In this document: positions 22,992 to 35,099 of the stretch, in pieces
Position numbering within the stretch: position 1 is the first letter of the stretch
Layout of the letters: each line of letters opens with the position of its first letter
From: Panopea generosa
Lineage: Eukaryota > Mollusca > Bivalvia > Adapedonta > Hiatellidae
Assembly (NCBI GenBank): GCA_029582155.1
Contig: CM055899.1
Coordinates: 82,057,556-82,121,555, forward strand
Length of the DNA: 64,000 bases
Direction of reading: 5' to 3'
Notes under the pieces: generated by a model
The model's database searches: none
What the model was told of the DNA's origin: nothing
Seen by the model: the letters and a program-made list of their open reading frames with translations, nothing else
Program-made: the position numbers and the translations under genes

Positions 22992-23762
22992 GATAATTTA
23001 ACTACAATTATATTATAGTGAAGATGACAAAAAATGATAAAATGAACATGGTATCCATTCGGAGGATTCCTACCCCTCTACTGAGATCGACAGTGATTTT
23101 ATTCTTAGCCGGAACCACACGGGCTCTATAACGTTGAACCAATGTTTTTGAAAAAGCAATATGACCAGCTGTGGGTGTCATAATAATACTTCTGACAAAA
23201 CTTTGTGACACCTCAGATAAAGTTTTGAAAGTATTTATACTTGTATAACGTAGTAGCACAGCTGTTCTGTATTCATTTTGTAGAAAATTACTACTACTAA
23301 CATGCGGACTGTCAGGGAGATTACTTTTTATTGAATTTGATTCATTTTAGGAGGGCAGTGACTATATTTCTAAAGTCCCCATTCAACATTTTTGCGATGC
23401 TGCAAGCTAATTTATCACAATTATCTCCATTGAAACGACTGTAGTTCCTTTTGACAAGCATGGTCAATAAACATGGACAAGTAATTTAATTACAAAAAAA
23501 GTGAGCATAAAGTAAGCTCTCATAGATAGAGTCCATATACAACAGAAAATTGACCTTCTTGAAAGATGTCTGAAAAGCACCTTCGTCTCTACATTTGTGC
23601 AAATTTTTTATAAAAAGCGATCATATACATCTTTAAAAATCGATTGATTTTAGAACAATCTACAATTTACTGGAGTTAAAGTTGCGTTTAGAGTCAGAGT
23701 GTGGTTATCGATTGATGTGTACGCTATTAAAATAAAATTGACACGAAATTGAAGTCAAGTTG
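22992..23762. other. gene-free stretch
   Basis: An 83-codon minus-strand frame (23008-23259) is open but unrecognised. It lacks splice context and its last part is hydrophobic because of AT-rich codons. No other feature is seen. Confidence 0.4.
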
Positions 23763-23835
23763 CGGTTGTGTAGCGGTGAGCATAGTGGACTGATAATCAA
23801 AAGTTCAGAGTTCGATCCTCGAATGTGCCAGGCCT
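23763..23835 (+). mobile_element. tRNA-like SINE head
   Basis: GTGTAGCGGTGAGCATAGTGG followed by CAGAGTTCGATCCTCG has the spacing of polymerase III A and B boxes. The acceptor ends do not pair well and the sequence runs on without a terminator, so it is treated as a SINE head. Confidence 0.5.
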
Positions 23836-23942
23836 TATTTTCGTGTTTTACAGTTTTAACTTTTAAATTATGGTTGGTTCGCGCTCCGCCATATGGTTCT
23901 TAAATGTGATAACGTTTCTTACGGAGGATAGGGGTAAGAAAT

Positions 23943-25202
23943 CTAAGAACGATGGTTAGGCAAATTGCCCGTCTGTATATGACTGAAAGTTTGTTGAGAA
24001 ACAAGCGTTGAACTCCTAACAAACAAACAATAAATTACGCCCCTACAGTAGTGAAGAAGACTTCCATATTTGGTTTTTCCCGTCTGTCCGCCCGTCCATC
24101 CTAGCGTCAGGTCGGATTGTTTTGCCTTGCATATCTTGACCAGTGTCGTCACAGAGTCCAAATCAGTACTGTCTCGTTCTAAGTTCATCAAATCGTGTAC
24201 GTCACTCCAGTCACAAACAAGATTAAAAATATTCGCGCCTACATCAAGAGACAATCCTTCCAAACCATCAACATTGTATTTCTCGTTTGTGAGTTCTTTG
24301 ACATAGACACTCGTTACACTTTTGTCTCTTTCCCTCAACAATTCCTTGTCCCTATGACTATTGACCAAAGCTCCGTCCAAGATGTCGTTGCTTAAGAACC
24401 TGTAGTACTTTACTGGAATGATGTTCCGAATTCTAGTATACGGCGGTTTCGAAAACTCCTCGCACTCCACAACTAGGACTGGGATGAAATGGTCGCCTGT
24501 GTTCTGGATAAAAACTGCCCTGGAGTTGACACCGTCATCAGACAATGGTTTATATTTTAACCACTTCCAGCTTTCTCCATATCTCGAATACACATAAACA
24601 ATGGTTCGTGTTATTGTTGCAAATGCGTAAATCTCAACTTCAGTTCCCCATGTATCATCAGTGACTGACCGAGATAATGATCCACTGGATCACGCATAAC
24701 ACTAATCATTAAATTATCAATTTTCTTTCATGAACTCAACAAAGACACGTTAGAGTAATATATGCATTGATTGCACACCAAACACGATGTAGCTGAATGT
24801 TATAAACAGACAATTACCCTCTCCACGCATTAAAACAGTATATGTTGATTTTGCGCCGCGCGATATGTACCTGACCTGGCCAGTATTGTATGAATTCTTC
24901 ACCTTCGCATGAAATACTTTGGACATTTGTTCTTTCCAATCCTTATCCACAGGCTTAAATTGGACCGATTCATTGGCACTTTCGTTAATAACAGTTACAT
25001 TACCGACATCCGAAACCTTTCTCTTTTTAAGAGGGAGTTGACGCTCGTCCTTACTTTTTGTGTTCACATTTTGCTCCTCAAAACCTACATCATGCTTCGT
25101 TTCTGTCGCACACACTTTCTGAAAATCTCCTTCTGCTGCACTTCTATCATCTTCATCCTCGCCTGTCCTGTTAAACGTAAGTCTGCTTCCAATTAAAGAC
25201 AT
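23943..25202 (-). pseudogene. decayed OTU-type cysteine protease region
   Basis: The first block (25202-24750, 150 residues) has a basic patch, LPLKKRK at residues 57-63, and ends with MRGEGNCLF and FSYIVFGVQ. This is the start of an OTU deubiquitinase fold, with the nucleophile cysteine at residue 131. The usual DGNC is EGNC here, so the catalytic aspartate position is changed. The frame then stops, and fragments of the same fold continue in other frames (VFVEFMKEN; RDPVDHYLG) down to about 24610. The last block (to 23943) has TDDTWGTEVEIYAFAT and TGDHFIPVLV, the latter carrying the expected catalytic histidine. Stops and shifts rule out an intact protein. It lies directly downstream of integrase remains on the same strand with only tens of bases between, so it was probably the C-terminal part of one transposon-type polyprotein. 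Confidence 0.65.
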
Positions 25203-25959
25203 CTTAAGCTCTTCTAAGAAGTATATTCCTTTCCCACTTACTTTAGTAAGTTATGGTCCTTTCCACTTTGTTTCAATCTTCCCTGGTCGCCGACACAAAA
25301 CGTGTCCATCGATATGGAAAAGTAAAACTGTTTCTGTTTTGACTGTGCCGTTTTTATGTTTGATGATACATGCTAACTCTATGAAAGAGTCACATCTTTG
25401 CCTGAGTAATGTTTCATAGTCCTGAATTTCACCATCTTCCGTTTGTGGAATGTTTAATTAATTCAATGGGCAACCGAACTTGTCTACCATACACAAGATA
25501 AAAGGGGTTTTGCTTTGTAGACACATGTTTTGACGTTCTGTATGCAAATAATACACAGGGTAACTTAACATCCCAGTCATTATGGGCTGGGTTGACGTAG
25601 TTGATAAGCATGCTACATAAAGTAATATTAAAACTTTCCGTGTGACCCTCAGTCTGTGGATGATACGCTGATGCTATTCGGTGATCTATCCCAAATTATT
25701 GGCATATTCTGTTGTTCATTACTTTGCAAAATTCCCTCCCTTGGTCCAATATCAGAACCGTCGGGCATCCATGAGTAGCCATACATTTTTGTCATAACCT
25801 GTTCAGCTGATTTGTCCGGAATTGTCTCTATTTATCCATTTCGTGAAAAAGTCTGTAATAATCACGATGAACTTGTTACCTGAAAAGCAGATTAGAAAAA
25901 AGTTTTCAACTTGACACCAACTTTTACCAGCAACATTTATGCGCTCGTTCTTGCTAAGG

Positions 25960-26225
25960 TGTGCTAGACGTCTTATCCACAGTCAACATCACATTGATCT
26001 ACACACGGCAATACAACCAACCATGCAACCATACATGCATACATGCAACCATACATACACTCAGCCAGCGCTCTAGCCATGCATACACACATACATACAT
26101 GCATGAACTCAGGCATACATACATGCATAAATACATGCATATAGCCAGCCAGTCAGCCCAGCCAGCCAGCCCAGCCATGCATACACGCATACAACCATGC
26201 ATGTTATCATGCATGCGTATACATT
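25960..26225. repeat. CATA/CATGCATA-rich simple repeat
   Basis: Irregular runs of CATACATGCATA and CCAGCCAGCC-type units interrupt the integrase remains. Open frames on both strands here are repeat artefacts. Confidence 0.9.
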
Positions 26226-26576
26226 AAATATACGTATATCAAATGTATTGTATACATAATCTACATTATTATAGTATACATATTTTGTCGTTCCACAGCT
26301 GTTGTACAGTTCTTATATATTAATGTTCTTACCCGAATGCCTCAAGAATACAATATTTGTATAAAAATAAATAAAAATAAAACGTGACACAAGTGGTGAC
26401 AAGTTTCAATGCTATATTTGGTGATAATGGGTGCTTTTGGGACATATTTATTGTTTATGAGGATATGTACACACAGTGTAATTTGACATCGATTTAATCT
26501 TATTTATTTCCATAATATCCCTTTGCAGAAGCAATAAGCAATTTCAACAAGAGGGGTTGAGTAATATCACGCGGTT

Positions 26577-26594
26577 GGGGGGGGGGGGGGGGGG
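26577..26594. repeat. poly-G tract (18)
   Basis: An uninterrupted G run inside the block that separates the integrase zinc-binding part from its core. Confidence 0.9.
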
Positions 26595-26849
26595 TGCAGT
26601 TGGGGGCCGCTGCTGTGACGGAATGCTAAGACACAAATAAATTAAAGTGAGTCAATACCTTATATAGTTAATACTGGTATCGACCGTAGCGGTTTCTTTG
26701 CTTTTTTTCAGGTCAGCTTTCCGTTGACACTTGTCACAGCTTTTGATAAATTTCTTAATCTTCTCAAAGCAGCCTTTCCAGTAAAATCTTTCGGCAATTT
26801 TTCTCCCATCCGAAAGAAGTAAAAACAAACTTTGTTGGTCAAACACTTT

Positions 26850-29800
26850 GCATTCTTATGAATTCAAATCTCAATCTCATTGTGCATACAAGAATGGGTT
26901 ATTGTGTGCACGCAAGTTTAATTTAATTGGAATAGAAGAACTTTAACCTAAACAAAAACCTAATAATTTGCGACAGACGGACGGGCTGACCCGCGATGTG
27001 ATAATATTATACCCAGTAGTCATGTGCATTATCTTATTTTCCATAGACTCATACAGAATATCACTGGATTAAAATTATACTGACGCAAAAAGAAACCATG
27101 CACTTTAACTGACAGAGCTGCGTCACGCAATCTTTTGCACGTGTATGTCAAGCGACGTGTTTTACACGTTTTATTTGTTAAAGTTCCATAGGGCTTTTAA
27201 TTTTATTTTAAAAAACAGGTGAAACTATGATTTGCTGAATAAGTTCCTAAACTTGCCTAATCGGATAATTAATGTCAGAGTTATGTCCATTGACGCATGA
27301 AAAATTGTCCTATATTATGAAAAGGGATTTTGCCTGCATTTTTCACTGGATATCTTATACAGCTGTATATTTATAACCATAATATACCTAACACGTTCTT
27401 GAGTTTGCAAAATAGGATAATCAAGTTTCGAATTGATTGTACTTAATTAAATATTGTACTCTGGAACATGTATTTATAATCAACTCTTGACCAAATTTAC
27501 ATAATAGTTACAAAATAACAAAATAAATTGTGTAACATTTTAAACAACACTAATCCATTAATAGCTATCCGGCTCTTGATTTATAAAAAGTATGGTATTC
27601 TTAATCCCTATGGAGCGATTTAAGACCAATGCGGCTATTTTGCTTATCATTCAAATGATAGGCTCCATACAAAAGGAAACCATGTGTAGTTTATCGTATT
27701 CTGCACGTTAAACACAGAATGAATTCTAATCTCCAGAATGTATTTATGAGAAACGAATAAGTATAGAGTACAAAGGGTCATGTTACACTAGGGTTATTCA
27801 ACCACAAAATCAATTATCTCAGGCACGCTTTTCATCAAATCTCATTAACAAGTTATAATCAAAACGAATGTTTCGTAGCGTTTGTACATAGACAGTCTAT
27901 CTAGATTTTTCAGCTTTACTCGGTGTTGGATTTATAACGGAACTGAATTAAGCAGGCAAGACATAGTTTTCCTATATACTATTATTAAGTTAATGTTTTA
28001 CAAATTACTGGCAATTCATATTTGCCTTTGTCGTTATGTGTATTGGAATATATTTTCATATAGTTGAAATTGTTTCAAATATATGAACTAAAAACATACC
28101 ATCAAAATGTGGCTTATACAGAGTAGCTACAGTAAAATACAATAAAGTCGTGAAATATTTCAAATTGCATATATTTAAGTTTTTTTGCATAAATAACATA
28201 AGTAATAATTATAATATTTTTTATAGTTCTAAGATAAATGTTTATATATTTGGTTTAAAGGTCATCATTTATCATGGCTGGCAATTACATTCAATGATAC
28301 TAAAAGAACGAAAAAACAAATATTATGCTATCTCTGTCGTCGTTGTCGATATGTACATATGTACGCATAGTTTAACATTATCAGAATGTATTTAGAGGTT
28401 AATGAGTGTTAACATGTCATCAACCTATATGTTTTATGTATGCCACTGACGTCCAAAGGAAAGATCTGCTATTTTCTAAATGTGTTCTAGTGCAGAACCT
28501 CACATTTTTACAAACCGATGTTGTTAAACGGACTATAATGTAAGAAAGATAAAATCTTAAGAAAGGGTGATGTTTTGTCCCGGAAAAAAAGTATAAACTT
28601 TTGCAGATTCGAATGAAACTGTATTCAAAAGATAACACCGCATGGTGGCTTGAGTGAATTTCAAATTGAAATTGAATTGCATTAACAAGTACAAAAACAC
28701 ATTCAATATTTCGTATTGCAACCAAATTTTGTAATTGGTATTACAATGTATTATATATCAACTTTACGCCAGTATATTCGTTATCAGCAACGCTGCAACC
28801 GTATCGGATATTATAGCTTAAGATGTAAGTATACCACATTGTTGAACATACTGTATATTATCGTATATCAATTATACGTGTCTTCCAAACGTATCCATTC
28901 CCGGAATTGCTTCTTGTGTTTATATTCTTTCGATTGTTATCGCCCGTAACTACAGCTGGTGAACATTCACATTCCATTGTTATATATTACAAGTGTATAT
29001 ATAGTATTATCAAATATATTCCCTAAATATGTAATCTACGTGTGTTCTGTTCCAAAACATCTAGCGTTGGTGTATTGGTCATTAAATGTATCGTCACGTT
29101 GATTTAATACAAGATAATGGATTCATTGTATCACAGAACTATCTACGCCCAAATAGAGCCTTTTACGGAATTAAGATACGCTTGTGTCTGCATATCCGTT
29201 GTCTGAAATAATAGAGGTCACATTCCATCTTGTCAATGATTTCTCTTTTAATAACTTTTACGTGTTCCTATTAAGTCATGAACATAAAAATTATATTCCG
29301 AAAAAAAGTGCATATTAGTGAACATACATGTAATTCATAGATTTCTAGAGTCACATTTACTTGACATGTCAAACGTATTGGATCCTTAAGGTTTGCTCGT
29401 TCCTTGGATACATGCCTCTCCGGGTGTATCTCCTTGGATACATGCCTCTCTGCGTGTATCCATTATTTATTGTGAGAACCCCCTGGGGGCAGTTTCAATT
29501 AAACTCTGTCTGAAGTATTATCCGATGATCGCTTTACTGTTACCCTGATTATACTCTGCGTAAATGCTGCTTGTCCCCGTAGCGTAGTGGTGGTGTAAAT
29601 TGTAGCATCTTATGAGGTATTAAGTAGATATAGATAAAGATTTGTGTTTTGTATTTTATTGAAAATACTTTGTATCAAATGCACTACGGTAATTCTCTGT
29701 AGTTGAGAATATGAATACACGTATTTCAGTTTCATTCATCTCTCGTTAACAGCAATACTATGTAATGTTAATTACCAGTCATTATAATGAATATTAGCTA

Positions 29801-30990
29801 ATACTTTACTATAGAATATATGTGTCATGTTATTTATGAAAATAGTATTACATATATGCAATTATTATATATCAACATGAATGCTTCAATATGGTTGAAA
29901 CCCGAACTAATCGGGTCAAATAAAAAAAAACTATTGATCACTTATTCTGTCGAAACCGGTTTCATCCGGTTACCGAGTCAATAGTTCAAACGAAACGTTC
30001 TTCCGTTTTCATGCTGATAGTCCATTCAAACTCCATTTGCTCTACTCGATAAAACAACGAACTGTTTATTATATTCCGTAAATTAAAACTGACACTGACG
30101 TACCACTTTTTTAACGCTAAAATACAATAAGACCATTTCCCACATCTGATATGTTTATATAATGACGTCAGGTTGTATACGTATTGGCGTTGATGATGTA
30201 ATTTTTATCAAGAGCGGATCCAGCATGTTGCTTAATACTAGTAACATTGTACTCTGAATATTTTAAGCCGGAGAATATATGAAGGTTAGGAATATACCCC
30301 TAATAGTTGAATTTGTTACTTGAGAACAGGCATACAAAGGCTACGAAAAAAAATGCTTTCACACCTCTGTTTAAAAACGCAGCGAAAGTATGAATGAATT
30401 GAGGTGAACAACGTCTAATACATTTGTATGTAAAACAACTTCTTGACTTACCTTTTTTATTGTTATTCAATATAATAAACAACTACATGTATCAACCTTT
30501 TTAGCGGGCAATGGTTAAAATAATTTATCCTCGGAAAATGATTATTGACGTAAGAGTTTTTTACGTTACCCCGTTTAAGGCTCCTTTTTATAACGATGTT
30601 TATGTCTTGTAGCATGTCTCTTTATATACTTAGATGAAAAAGCACTGCAATACATAAATACTTGAGCCTAACCATTATGCTTTCTTCTTGAAAAAGTTAC
30701 CTGTATCCTTTTAACTATTATAGTGAAACAATATATAAACAAGTATTATATCAGCATGGATTTGAATATATATTAATAATTATTCCTAATTCTACTCATC
30801 GAACCATTTAAAAATACAATTTTGCTGAAACCCTTATTTATTTGACTTTAAAGATTCATTTCATTCTTTTCGAAAAGTATTGTGCCATTTTTGCCACTTA
30901 TGTTCTTGACTTAATGTGTATCTTATAATCGTATAGGAATATAACTAACGTATGTTAACTATAGTTCAACCAGTTACAGACGTATAACCT
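26850..30990. other. gene-free stretch with one short tandem duplication
   Basis: About 4 kb without a supported gene. A 30-base unit (CTCCTTGGATACATGCCTCT plus about 10 bases) is present twice in tandem at about 29402-29461. At about 29572 a tRNA-like A-box sequence (CCCCGTAGCGTAGTGGTGG) occurs without a B box. Open frames near 28420-28725 and 28716-28949 show no domain pattern. Confidence 0.5.
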
Positions 30991-30995
30991 TAGCA

Positions 30996-31166
30996 ATGGA
31001 CACAAAGTCGGAACTCATTCAAGGACTACAATCCAGCCCAAAGTATCGACCTATATGGTACCGTTATGACAAGATTGGGTCCAGTTACAATGACCGATGT
31101 CTAGCAGAGAGTGACGTATACTACTTTCATAAATCTGAAATAAGCTGCATTTCCGACAATGTTACG
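30996..31166 (+). CDS. candidate coding exon, unknown product
   Basis: From an ATG at 30996 the frame gives 57 codons and reaches a consensus donor (ACG|GTAAGT) in phase 0. The peptide is balanced in composition (SPKYRPIWYRYDKIG, CLAESDVYYFHK), unlike the lysine/asparagine/isoleucine-rich random frames around it. A possible acceptor (AACCTTAG) just before the ATG means it could also be an internal exon. The downstream DNA is a 63-bp satellite that would form the start of its intron. No family is recognised and no partner exon was found. Confidence 0.4.
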
Positions 31167-31261
31167 GTAAGTCTAAGCTTTATTATCGGCAATGTAACTG
31201 TTGAATAAACATTGTTTCCGAAAGAGTAACGGAAATTGTTCAATAAGTTTTACTACGCAAA

Positions 31262-31865
31262 TGTACTACTTATAGCACAGGTGTTTATAGAGTAAACTAT
31301 TTTTTCATGTATTTCCTTTCCAAATTTACTAACTATAGCACAGGTGTGTGTACAGTAAAGTAATTTTTCATCTATTTCCTTTCCAAATGTACTACCTATA
31401 GCACAGGTGTGTGTAGAGTAAACTATTTTTTCATCTATTTCCTTTCCAAATGTACTACCTATAGCACAGGTGTGTATAGAGTAAACTATTTTTTCATCTA
31501 TTTCCTTTCCAAATGTACTACCTATAGCACAGGTGTGTATAGAGTAAACTATTTTTTCATCTATTTCCTTTCCAAATGTACTACTTATAGCATAGGTGTG
31601 TATAGAGTAAACTATTTATTTCATGTATTTCCTTTTCAAATGTACTACTTATAGCATTGGTGTATATAGAGTAAACAATTTGTTCATCTATTTCGTTTCC
31701 AAATGTAATACCAATAGCACAGGTGTTTATAGAGTAAACTATTTTCATGTATTTCTTTTCCAAATATACTACTTATAGCATTGGTGTGTATAGAGTAAAC
31801 TATTTTTTCATCTATTTCCTTTCCAAATGTATTACCTTAGCATAGGTGTGTATAGAGTAAACTAA
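31262..31865. repeat. 63-bp minisatellite, about ten copies
   Basis: The unit begins TTTCCAAATGTACTACCTAT, continues with AGCACAGGTGTGTATAGAGT, and repeats at 31381, 31444 and 31507. Its length is divisible by three, so frames of 60-81 codons appear on both strands as repeat by-products. Confidence 0.95.
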
Positions 31866-32934
31866 TTTTGTCCGTCGACTATTATTGCTTAAATTGCCAG
31901 CACAATTATTCGTCACAATTTATACATGTTATAGTTTTGCAACAATTAATGGTGTAAACGGCAACTTTGATTTTCACTTATCATTATTCTAAAAGGGATA
32001 TGTTTTTATGTTGCAAACGTTGCACTAAACACCCTAACAATTATACAAATCATTAATTGAATTACTCTCAATTTCGATTTTAATTAATATAATTGTTGTT
32101 ATTATTGATCTGTAAAGGATAGAAGCATTATACATTCATTTATGCTGAGTAAAAATTGTTATTGTTGGTGTTATTGTTGTTGTTGTTGTTGCATAGGAGT
32201 AAATTTTACATCGAATACGATTTATTAACGAAACTAAAATAAGTAATGTTGTGAAAATTATCTGATGATTTAAAATATTTACAAAGCATTTTCGAACAAT
32301 ATGTCAATACGCAAGGTAAACACATGGTTATTTCCAGCATAAAATTAAAGCATGACACACATTTTATCACATATTAAACTATTATATAAAGAAATATTAA
32401 ACACACATACCGCGATATCGTTCCACTAGACTATTGACCAGTACTTTATACATCTCATATTTACAAGTGCCTATTTCCCACATATTCAGAGGTGGGAGAT
32501 GCATGGCTGTAGAACCAAGTACATGACTAACTGGTATGGAGACTTTTGCCTTGTGACGATTCGAACTCACGATCTCTAGATTGACAGTCAGACGCGTTAA
32601 CAACTATATTGTAACTAAGTATCACGAAAACATGGTTCTACTTTAAACTAAAAGAAATGCATACTACAATATTACTGTTTGTATATCTTTGTAAGAAAAC
32701 AATTGTCACACAATTATGAACAAAACAAATTAAGTACAGTGGCATAGCAAACAGATAGTTTACACACGACTTCACATATCCGGGTACTTGATCGCGATCT
32801 CCATTTTGAGGGTCTATTTGTAATGTATTCTCCTTTTTTGTAAACATTTCTAGTTGTTTTACGATAATATATAAAAGTAAAGTACTCTGTTTTTTTAAAT
32901 CATCTGCAGAACGACGATATCCTGCATAGTGATC
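31866..32934. other. gene-free stretch
   Basis: No gene is recognised. A GTT trinucleotide run lies near 32165-32192. A possible tRNA-like remnant on the minus strand near 32530-32600 (TCGTGAGTTCGAATCG) may be a worn SINE head. Confidence 0.4.
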
Positions 32935-33530
32935 AAGTTCAACCCTTATCCTCACCTAATACCTTTAAACACTTCCATAGTGTCTATATTCGTCTGTCTC
33001 ATGGCACTTTCCAGTTCCCTAAATGTCGCAGTTGTCTTACTGTTTTTCACCCACTTTATCAGAATATTGATGCCCTGGTCCACTACGCTGTAAGGACTGT
33101 TCGCCTGAGCCTGTTCAAAATCCGCTTGAGACAACCCCACTTTTAGTGTCAGTTGCTGCCATTTGTTTCCAATCCTATTTCCTATTGTGACTATTTCCTT
33201 TTAACTTGGGACCCTATCCAGGGTTTGATCAGAGAGGACAGAAGTATCTGAAATAAAGTGTTAATACAATGTAACCATGAAGACATTAATTCAATATTTG
33301 GACAATATAAAGTGAAATTCAATATAAACAAGGCACCCAACATATAGAATTCGTCTTAATGTGTATTCATCAGTACACCACATGAACGAATCAAGTAAAT
33401 GTTTGTTATTTCAACGGAGCCGAAGACTCACAAGTAAACTTTTGTGATCGCCATGTGACCTTCGTTTGAACCGTCTGTCCTTCTCAATTTCTTAAGAATC
33501 GACCATATGTTTTCATATTTGGTATACATA
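32935..33530 (-). repeat. duplicated death-domain segment, copy 2
   Basis: It matches 2100-2715 over exon, acceptor and upstream flank, with scattered substitutions outside the exon as well as inside it. Confidence 0.9.
32952..33247 (-). pseudogene. death-domain exon of the COR gene, one premature stop
   Basis: This is the second copy of the death-domain exon. The acceptor (TTATTTCAG) precedes 33247. The exon opens with two bases that complete a GAT codon with the single base left by the COR exon ending at 36175, so the phases agree. Domain landmarks are NRIGNKWQQLTL, VGLSQADFEQAQANSP, ILIKWVKN and TFRELESAMRQT. A TAA at about residue 13 (between VPS and KE) replaces the GAA found in the copy at 2.1-2.4 kb. 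Translation would therefore end before the first helix is complete. The TGA at 32952-32954 again overlaps a GTGAGG. It is a pseudo-exon unless the stop is a sequence error. Confidence 0.75.
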
Positions 33531-33534
33531 ATCC

Positions 33535-34630
33535 TGTGAGTAGGGGTTTATATTCTCGAGGTCAAGATAGGGGACTTTTATATAGAATTACTACGAGAAA
33601 CAGGAAATTCAATTTTTCTCTCATCTATCTTCGTTTCCAAATCAATCATTTTGAAGTTTGAAGCATATTTGACAAAGCAGTTAATATTGGGTCTTTTAAA
33701 GGGGATTTAATATCAATAACGGATCAGGAACTAATAAGCCAATTATTTCATAAATGGAAATAATCTAGCCTACTTTGGTACCAGTAATGGTGCTTTGATA
33801 TGTAAATACAGTGCATACTACGAGAAAACAGAAAAATCTCCCACCCCGTTTCAAGTATTTTCAATAGTGTTTTCAGTCATAGCTGTTGAGACCGTATCTA
33901 TAAAAGGATATTAATATCGACAAGTGTCCAGTACGTGACGAAAAAGCATACAACTATGAATTAAAAAATAGCTCAGCCAAACATTCGTTCATATGTAAAA
34001 CACATTATCTCTCTGCGTAGGGGTTTCATTTTTGTTCAATTTAAAACTGACTATGATTTATTTATGCTTAGTAAGGGACTTTGATTTTTACACAGCAATG
34101 ATATGGGAAGTTTTTTTTCCCCATCTATTTCAAGAACTAATTTCATCATATTGAGATTTGGACTCATTTCAGTCATTAAAGTTGAGATTGAAGGGGTTGG
34201 GTATGGTAATAACCATAAGGAGTCAATACGTACACAAATAGAGATACAACTGTGAATTTTAAAAATTCTTCTTCTCAAAAACAGATCAACCAAATTATCT
34301 TATTCATTACAAAATATTCATTAAATTTGCTTTCAAGTTTGTTCAAATAACATAGCTAGAGTTAATTTCGAATTGGGTGACTTTGAAATTTACATAGAAA
34401 TACTATGGGAAAACATATACTTCTATAAGTTCTTCATAGGCCTAGGTGAAATAAGGTGATCAACATAGGCCCTCTTAAGCCTGTTATTCTTAATGCGTTG
34501 TTAAACGGAGATAATACCGATAAATCACCATACAAATTGACCGGTCTCTTATATTCATGAAAGGATGAGACTAACAGAAGCATTTTAACCTCAGATACTG
34601 GTAGCAGAGTTTCTGTCATTGATTATCTGA
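33535..34630. other. intron-like DNA, nothing recognised
   Basis: This lies within the putative intron between the COR exon and the death-domain exon. The 80- and 61-codon minus-strand frames here have no motif. Confidence 0.4.
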
Positions 34631-34632
34631 TA

Positions 34633-35092
34633 AGGCACAGTACACCATTGGAAACAGAATGCACTTCTGTGAGGTAGTCGAAAAATGGCGGTTATAAATA
34701 ATCATTGTTTCTTCTTCTTTAAAAATGCATTTTTCTTATTGTATTGCTATTTATTTTATTTGAAAGGCATTACTGATGTTTTTTTAAACAATTTGAAGGC
34801 ATTGTCATTTTTGAATAGAGAATTTAGAAAAAAATGATGCTTGGAAATTGGGATATGAATACATGATATCGGAAGTCTACTTTGTAATCAGTGTGCACAC
34901 TGAGCAGCAAAAAAAAAAATTATATGACCCATGACCCCTACTTTTTCATCATATTTTGGTAGTTGACAAACAGTAAAATGTCAATTTCACTTTTTTCATT
35001 GGGTCTCTATATGAATAATCAAACTTTTATTATCTACCACAGAATAAAGAAAAATCTATGGTGAGCTTACACCCTATTAGGAAAACTGTGCT
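34633..35092 (-). mobile_element. MITE copy, 470-bp family, inverted
   Basis: The reverse complement of this stretch matches the repeats at 48158 and 49183 over nearly their whole length with many substitutions and small indels. Its ends read TACACCATTGG on one side and GGTGAGCTTACACC on the other. It is the most diverged of the three long copies, so probably the oldest. It lies inside the putative COR-gene intron. Confidence 0.8.
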
Positions 35093-35099
35093 ACATGCA

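Larger units (their letters stand above)
25205..26846 (-). pseudogene. decayed retrotransposon-type integrase
   Basis: Read on the minus strand, the order is as follows. A zinc-binding H2C2-type segment with YWKGCFEKIKKFIKSCDKC lies at 26846-26652. An unrelated simple-repeat block follows. A catalytic core in shifting frames has VIITDFFTKW near 25860, LDQGREFCKV near 25730 and AYHPQTEGHTESF near 25660. A tail follows with WDVKLPCVLFAYRTS and YGRQVRLPIEL (25611-25429), then a basic segment with KIETKWKGP near 25260. The core supplies two aspartates and a glutamate in a D,D-35-E-like layout. Several stops and frameshifts are visible, and about 0.7 kb of foreign DNA sits between the zinc-binding segment and the core. 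Ty3/gypsy-related origin is likely. No long terminal repeats, reverse transcriptase or protease were found. Confidence 0.8.

Noticed and set aside
23763..23835. Functional tRNA genes here and at 4560, 17655, 36945, 42970, 44826 and 63715
   Set aside because: Acceptor stems do not pair and most are followed by shared SINE bodies, so they are tRNA-derived repeats.
24070..25196. Plus-strand frames overlapping the OTU region
   Set aside because: They are shadows of the minus-strand OTU remains, which carry the recognisable motifs.
25961..26227. Overlapping plus and minus frames of 71-88 codons
   Set aside because: They read through CATGCATA-type simple repeat; low-complexity artefacts.
31409..31763. 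Repeat-protein genes on both strands
   Set aside because: They are by-products of the 63-bp satellite.
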